NCBI RefSeq assembly: GCF_039529775.1
Contig: NZ_BAAANL010000001.1
Span: 1,054,001-1,118,000, forward strand
Direction of reading: 5' to 3'
Source: Myceligenerans crystallogenes
GTDB lineage: Bacteria; Actinomycetota; Actinomycetes; Actinomycetales; Cellulomonadaceae
Length of the DNA: 64,000 nt
Each line of letters starts with the position of its first letter. Position 1 is the stretch's first letter. The notes beneath the pieces are model-generated. The model did no database searches, was not told the DNA's origin, and was given only the letters and a program-made list of their open reading frames with translations. A program made the translations under genes and the position numbers. This document shows, piece by piece, positions 59,739 to 64,000 of the stretch.

Positions 59739-60380
59739 ATGTACGACGCCGGACCGCCCGCCCGGCCCCGCGCCGCCACGGTGCTCACGTGGGTCGTCGC
59801 GGGGATCCTGTCGGCCGTCGCGGTCGTCACGACCGCGTGGGTGCTGACGCACGACGTCGGCTTTCCGCGTGCGGACGCGCGCCCGTCGCCGTCCGCCACG
59901 GTGCAGGAATCCGGCGCGAAGAAGAAGGAGGGCGACGGGAGGTCTCCGGCGAAACCGAAGCCCAGCCCGGCACCGTCGCCCTCACCGCCCCCGCCGGCGG
60001 TCGTCACGATCGCGGGTGCGGGGTCCGAGCGGTGCCTCGACGTCCCGAACGCGGCGTTCACCGACGGCGCCGCCCTCCAGATCTACGACTGCAACGACAG
60101 CGTGGCGCAGCAGTGGACGATCACCGCGACCGGGGAGCTCCGCGTGGGCGGCACCAAGTGCCTCGACGATGCGAGCGGCGGCAGCAGCGGCGTCCCGGTG
60201 GCGATCCACGAGTGCCACGGCGGGGCCAACCAGCGCTGGAGCTCCCCGGGCGACGGGAGCCTCCGCAGCGTCGCCACCGGCTTGTGCCTGGACGTCGAGG
60301 CGGCGTCCGAGGACAACGGCGCCCGCGTGCAGGTCTACGAGTGCCACTTCGGGGACAACCAGCTCTGGGACATCGGCTGA
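59739..60380 (+). CDS. Membrane-anchored ricin-type beta-trefoil lectin (CBM13)
   Basis: The 213-residue protein has a short cytoplasmic N-terminus, one membrane helix (TVLTWVVAGILSAVAVVTTAWVL, about residues 14-36) and a Lys/Pro/Ser linker. One beta-trefoil of about 125 residues follows, with three QxW motifs (AQQWTI, NQRWSS, NQLWDI) and paired Cys. It should bind sugars at the cell surface. ATG 59739 has GAAGGAGG upstream. The gene is divergent from the LPMOs and may help keep polysaccharide close to the cell. No enzyme domain is attached. Confidence 0.88.
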   Translation: MYDAGPPARPRAATVLTWVVAGILSAVAVVTTAWVLTHDVGFPRADARPSPSATVQESGAKKKEGDGRSPAKPKPSPAPSPSPPPPAVVTIAGAGSERCLDVPNAAFTDGAALQIYDCNDSVAQQWTITATGELRVGGTKCLDDASGGSSGVPVAIHECHGGANQRWSSPGDGSLRSVATGLCLDVEAASEDNGARVQVYECHFGDNQLWDIG

Positions 60381-60464
60381 GGATCGTGCTCGAGCCCTGA
60401 TCGCGCGGGGCCGCGGCCGGAAAAGCGTTGCGCCCGGACCCGGCCGATCGGTGAGGATGAGCGG

Positions 60465-61328
60465 ATGAACGCTCCCCGCACCGTCGTCGTCGGCCCCGCG
60501 TCCTGGAACACGCTCGTCCGCCTCGACGCCCTGCCCGAGCCGCGGCCCCAGACGGTCTTCGCGCGCGATACCGTCCGCACCGTCGGCGGGACGAGCGCCG
60601 GCAAGGCGCTTCACCTCGCGGACCTGGACCTGGACGTCACGCTCGTGACCGCCGTCGGCGACGACGCCGAGGCCGAGCGCGTGCTCGGCGCGCTCGCGCG
60701 CGCGAGCGAGAGGCTGGAGGTCCTCGCGCACCGGGCCCCTGGCCCGAGCGAGCAGCACCTCAACCTCATGACCGACGACGGCGAGCGGGTCTCCATTTAT
60801 CTGGCGACGCCGTCCGAGCCGGTCCGCCCGGACGACGCCCGGGTGGCCGCCCGCCTGGCCGCCGCGGAGAACATCGTCCTCGACCTCAGCCCGAGCGGCC
60901 TGGACCTGATCCCGGCGGCCCGCGCGAGCGGCGCCGACCTCTGGACGGACCTCCACGACTACGACGGCGAGGCCGCGTTCCACCGCCCCTTCGCCGACGC
61001 CTGCTCCCACATCTTCCTGAACGACGACGGCGTCGACGGCCCGGACGAACGGGCGTCCCTGATGCGCACGCTCGTGGACCGAGGCGCCACCACGGTGGTC
61101 TGCACCCTCGGCGCGAAGGGCGCGATCGCCCTCACGAACCACGGCTGGTCGGAATGCCCGGCCGAACCGGCCGACGTCGTCGACACCAACGGCGCCGGCG
61201 ACGCCTTCTTCGCCGGCTTCCTGGCCGCCCACCTCACGGGCGCGACCACCCCGGAATCCCTCCGGGCCGGCGCCCGCCAGGCCACCCGGGCGCTCGCCAC
61301 CCACCACCTGAGCCCCGCCCTCGCCTGA
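60465..61328 (+). CDS. PfkB-family carbohydrate kinase
   Basis: The 287-residue protein has the PfkB/ribokinase pattern: VVVGPASWNTLVRLDALP near the start, VGGTSAGKALHLADL, and the C-terminal signature DTNGAGDAFFAGFLAAHL with catalytic Asp (about residue 249). It should phosphorylate a sugar or nucleoside with ATP in the cytoplasm; the substrate cannot be told. ATG 60465 has GAGG nine bases upstream. It converges on the GH30 gene with a very long hairpin between. Confidence 0.9.
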   Translation: MNAPRTVVVGPASWNTLVRLDALPEPRPQTVFARDTVRTVGGTSAGKALHLADLDLDVTLVTAVGDDAEAERVLGALARASERLEVLAHRAPGPSEQHLNLMTDDGERVSIYLATPSEPVRPDDARVAARLAAAENIVLDLSPSGLDLIPAARASGADLWTDLHDYDGEAAFHRPFADACSHIFLNDDGVDGPDERASLMRTLVDRGATTVVCTLGAKGAIALTNHGWSECPAEPADVVDTNGAGDAFFAGFLAAHLTGATTPESLRAGARQATRALATHHLSPALA

Positions 61329-61333
61329 CCGAT

Positions 61334-61393
61334 GCGGGGCAGGCAGTTATCGCCGATGAGAGCGCGCTCATCCGCGATGACTGCCTGCCCCGC
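61334..61393. terminator. Very long bidirectional hairpin between convergent genes
   Basis: GCGGGGCAGGCAGT (61334-61347) pairs with ACTGCCTGCCCCGC (61380-61393). The stem continues as ATCGC/GCGAT and GATGAG/CTCATC with one mismatch, closing on the loop AGCGCG (61361-61366). About 26 pairs form in total. It starts six bases past the kinase stop and 70 past the GH30 stop. Confidence 0.85.
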
Positions 61394-61462
61394 GACTTCT
61401 GCCTGCCAGGAAGCACCGGCCGCGGAGCGGGCAGATGGATCGCCGACGCGATCCGGGCGGGG

Positions 61463-63361
61463 TCAGGAGACCTTGGCGAGGCGGAACCGCTGGGTCGCGG
61501 CGCCCGTGCACGGTTGCTGGGTGAAGCCCGTGCCGTCGGCGGTGGTGGCCGCGCCCAGGGCCAGGCACTTGCCGCTGTGGCGGGCCGTGAACGTGTGGCC
61601 GTCGCCGGAGCGGGCGGGGCGCCACTGCTGGTTGGTGCCGCCCACGTAGGTCCACAGGTGGATGCGGGCGCCGTCGGCGGTCGTGCCCGGGCCGCCGTCG
61701 ACGTCCCAGACCTTGCCGGCGTGCTGGTTGACCACCTGGTAGTGGCCGTCGGCGGTAGCGCGGAACTGCCAGCGGTGGTTCGCCTGGGTGGCGGCGCCGC
61801 AGGTCCACTGCTGGAGGCGGGTGCCGTCCGCGGTGCCCCAGTCGGCGGCGTCGAGGCACTTGCCGCTCGCGGCGGGCCGCACCTGGTACCAGGCGCCGGT
61901 GTCGATGCCGGGGTCCGCGGGGTTCGTGGCCTGCGGGTCCCAGGTGAACGTGGCCACGGATCGCGCGGGCAGGGCGTACCGCAGCGAGCGGCCCTCGTCC
62001 GTGACCGAGACGGTCTGCCGGGCGGACGTCGCGTTCACGACGTACGCGACCCGCGTCCCGTCCGGGTTCTGCAGGACGACGTTCTGCACGCCGCCCGGGC
62101 CCTGGCCGGTGGATCCGATCCGCCGGGCGCCCGGGTCCGCGAACTTGGTCAGGTGCCCCAGCGTGTAGAACTCGGCGTTGCGCCGCACCGTGCCGCCCGA
62201 GATCTCGACGACGCCGTTGCAGCGCGTCCCGCAGTGGCCCTGGTGCGGGCCGCCGTTCTGGTCGAGCGCGAGGTTCCAGTTGATCACCGTCTCGCCGCCG
62301 TTGCGCAGGTTCCGCACCACGAGGTTCTCCGCGTGCCACAGGAGCGTGTCGCCGAACGTCGTCGCGGGATCCGTGCTGTCGGTGCCCGAGCACTCGGTGA
62401 AGTACACCCGCTCGCCCGCGGCCACGAGCTGCGCCTGGGACTCGGGGGAGCCGCCGTAGCAGTGGAACGCCGCGCCCTGCACGCGTGCGATGTCGCGGGT
62501 GGCGGCCAGCACCTCCAGCGGGTAGTCCGGCCGGTCCCAGTTGTGGTCGTAGGACCACAGCTGGGTGTCCAGCCCCGCCGCGGTCAGCCGGCGGTCGAGC
62601 TCGCGGAGGAACTCGGCCTGCTGGGCGGCCGACATGCTCGTGGACGGGTAGCTCGTGGCGAACAGCGGCTCGTTCTGCGCGGTCAGATCGGCCAGGTGGA
62701 TCCCGGCGGCGTCGTACGCCTGGATCGCCTTGACCAGGTACGCGGCGTAGTCGTCGTAGTGGTCCGGCAGCAGGCTGCCGCCGTTGAGCGAGCCGCCGGA
62801 CTTCATCCAGGCGGGCGGCGACCAGGGCGACCCCATGAACCGGAGCCCTGAGTTCACGGCGCGCGCGTCGCGCAGCACCGGCAGGATCTCCTGCTCGTCC
62901 CGCGCGATCGAGAACGCGCCGCGCGTGTCCTCGTAGGTGTAGAAGCCGCCGGAGTTGAAGTCGCTGCTCCCGAGCGGCTGACGCAGGTAGCTCAGCCCGA
63001 TCCCGTCGCCGTCCCGCGAGAACAGCGAGCGCAGCAGGGCGGTACGGGCGGTGCCGGGCAGGTCGTTGATCAACGACGCCGAGGCCTCGGTGACCGACGC
63101 GCCCGCGCCGCTGAACCGCTGGTGCGTGGTGCCGGCGTCGACCGCGATGTCGATCGCGGCGGGCGCGGCGTCGAACGGCACGCTGCCGGCGTGGGTCAGG
63201 CGGCTGCCGCCGTCGGACGTCGTGATCCAGACGTCGGCGCTGATCGGGACAGCGGAGGCGGGGACGACGGCGGTGGTGGCGGCGGTGACCGCGGTGACGG
63301 CCGCCGCGCCGAGCGCCGCGAGTGCGGCCCGCGCGGGCAGGTGACGGGTGGTGCGCTTCAT
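61463..63361 (-). CDS. Secreted GH30 glycoside hydrolase with ricin-type CBM13
   Basis: The 632-residue protein starts at ATG 63361 and has a signal peptide of about 37 residues. The GH30 barrel shows QRFSGAGASVTEASASLI, MGSPWSPPAWMKSGGSLNGG, the acid/base Glu in TAQNEP (about residue 229) and the nucleophile Glu in YFTECSG (about 322), then the GH30 beta domain. A CBM13 beta-trefoil fills the C-terminus (GKCLDAADWGTADG, HRWQF, NQQWRPA, QRFRLAKVS). The closest known functions are endo-beta-1,6-glucanases acting on fungal cell walls. Which subfamily it belongs to is an inference. Confidence 0.93.
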   Translation of the reverse strand: MKRTTRHLPARAALAALGAAAVTAVTAATTAVVPASAVPISADVWITTSDGGSRLTHAGSVPFDAAPAAIDIAVDAGTTHQRFSGAGASVTEASASLINDLPGTARTALLRSLFSRDGDGIGLSYLRQPLGSSDFNSGGFYTYEDTRGAFSIARDEQEILPVLRDARAVNSGLRFMGSPWSPPAWMKSGGSLNGGSLLPDHYDDYAAYLVKAIQAYDAAGIHLADLTAQNEPLFATSYPSTSMSAAQQAEFLRELDRRLTAAGLDTQLWSYDHNWDRPDYPLEVLAATRDIARVQGAAFHCYGGSPESQAQLVAAGERVYFTECSGTDSTDPATTFGDTLLWHAENLVVRNLRNGGETVINWNLALDQNGGPHQGHCGTRCNGVVEISGGTVRRNAEFYTLGHLTKFADPGARRIGSTGQGPGGVQNVVLQNPDGTRVAYVVNATSARQTVSVTDEGRSLRYALPARSVATFTWDPQATNPADPGIDTGAWYQVRPAASGKCLDAADWGTADGTRLQQWTCGAATQANHRWQFRATADGHYQVVNQHAGKVWDVDGGPGTTADGARIHLWTYVGGTNQQWRPARSGDGHTFTARHSGKCLALGAATTADGTGFTQQPCTGAATQRFRLAKVS

Positions 63362-63406
63362 TGCGACTCCCTCGGTCGATGGACGTGAGGCAGCTTATCC
63401 GACTTG

Positions 63407-63422
63407 CTTACAGATAGGTAAG
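63407..63422. promoter_or_regulatory. Operator candidate of the GH30 gene
   Basis: CTTAC and GTAAG form a perfect inverted repeat around AGATAG, 46 bases before the GH30 start. Read toward GH30 the core is ACCTATC, as also seen in the sugar-importer operator at 42427-42443. Confidence 0.4.
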
Positions 63423-63601
63423 TATTCTCCCGGACGCGTCCTCGCGCGGGGAGGGCGGCAGGCTTCCGCCGGTCGCTCCCGAGGAACCTCCCGGAGACAC
63501 AGAATTTACATCGGCGCAGGTAGAACGTGTCCTAGTCTGGTCTTACGTCGGGCGATGGTGCGTCCAGGGGGCGGCGTAGGTCTCAGCGTTTGGAGCGCAC
63601 G

Positions 63602-64000
63602 GTGATCGAAACCTCGAACGACCTTCCGGTGTCCGGCCTGCAGGATCTCTCCAACGAGTCGCGCATGATCGTCGCACCCTGGAGCAGGCTGATCCGTGGC
63701 ATCGGGCTCGGCCAGTACGTGATCGACTTCGACCCCGCGATCGCGGGACACGTCCGCACCACGTTCGACCAGCTGTCCGGGAAGCTCGGGGGTGCTCAGC
63801 CCTACGCGGACTTCTGCCGGCAGCTGGCGGAGTTCACGCTGCTGGTCGCCGACCCGGCGCACGCGGTGAACCAGGCCGAGATCCTGCGGTCCGTGGGTCC
63901 GCTGCTCGACGCCGCCCGGGCCGAGCCGAACCCCTACTTCCGGGCGATGGCGGGCAGCCTCGTCATGGACACGTTCGCCAAGCTCGGGGTCGACCGGTCG
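63602..64000 (+). CDS. Unknown protein, 3' end cut by window
   Basis: The frame from GTG 63602 (GGAG eight bases upstream) stays open to the right edge, giving 133 residues. The sequence is soluble and largely helical: SNESRMIVAPWSRLIRGIGL, GQYVIDFDPAIAGHVRTTFD, FCRQLAEFTLLVADPAHAV, PYFRAMAGSLVMDTFAKLGV. No signal peptide or membrane segment is seen. I do not recognise the family. It is divergent from the GH30 gene across 240 bases. Confidence 0.65.
   Translation, partial: MIETSNDLPVSGLQDLSNESRMIVAPWSRLIRGIGLGQYVIDFDPAIAGHVRTTFDQLSGKLGGAQPYADFCRQLAEFTLLVADPAHAVNQAEILRSVGPLLDAARAEPNPYFRAMAGSLVMDTFAKLGVDRS

Overview
The window is very GC-rich throughout (roughly three quarters G+C in most genes), uses many GTG and TTG starts, encodes a group II truncated haemoglobin and an F420-type oxidoreductase, and carries several secreted glycan-degrading enzymes. 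This points to an actinomycete of the Cellulomonadaceae/Promicromonosporaceae type (Cellulosimicrobium- or Isoptericola-like). That placement is an inference from gene content, not from a marker gene.

Layout. (1) 1-12.5 kb: a membrane protein cut by the window edge, tRNA-Arg, then a rightward block with two paralogous pairs of dynamin-like GTPases. Each pair is joined by an ATGA overlap, and the pairs enclose ssb, ettA and a degenerate APH-fold gene. (2) 12.5-13.7 kb: a small lipoprotein and a hotdog thioesterase. (3) 14.0-26.7 kb: a polymorphic-toxin locus with a secreted LamG-type partner, a 2,946-residue RHS/YD-repeat protein ending in a swapped-in toxin-like tip, and a low-GC candidate immunity gene directly behind it. 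(4) 27-32.5 kb: housekeeping genes: a MalQ-family protein that lacks the catalytic Asp, MscS, a single-domain PTS EIIB, truncated haemoglobin GlbO and TesB. (5) 32.5-34.9 kb: a lower-GC, tightly coupled leftward cluster with two barstar-like proteins and three other small genes, probably an orphan immunity island. (6) 35-43.6 kb: aminopeptidase N, a Gln/Pro-repeat membrane protein, and a CUT1 sugar ABC transporter with a divergent LacI-type regulator. (7) 43.7-52.3 kb: M13 peptidase, RpiB, a Nei/Fpg glycosylase with long insertions, an alkyltransferase-like protein, an AbiEi/DUF559-type protein, an LLM oxidoreductase and a YjbR protein. The gaps here are filled with short tandem arrays and three copies of a 61-bp structured palindrome. 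(8) 52.3-56.8 kb: a DUF1906/SH3 secreted protein, an MFS exporter, and cysK-cysE behind a leaderless two-cysteine leader peptide. (9) 57-63.4 kb: a carbohydrate-active block with two tandem AA10-CBM2 LPMOs, a membrane-anchored ricin-type lectin, a PfkB-family sugar kinase and a GH30-CBM13 glucanase. A partial gene runs off the right end.

How it fits together. The sugar transporter, LacI regulator, LPMOs, GH30 enzyme and lectin suggest growth on cellulose, chitin or fungal glucan, with LacI-like palindromes near several promoters. The RHS locus and the barstar-rich cluster look like two inserts of interbacterial-conflict genes in an otherwise ordinary chromosome. The least explained parts are the 61-bp palindrome family with its arrays at 47.8-50.3 kb, the MalQ-like pseudoenzyme, the doubled dynamin pairs and the cysteine leader peptide. 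Long open frames opposite the real genes are frequent here because of GC skew and were left out.
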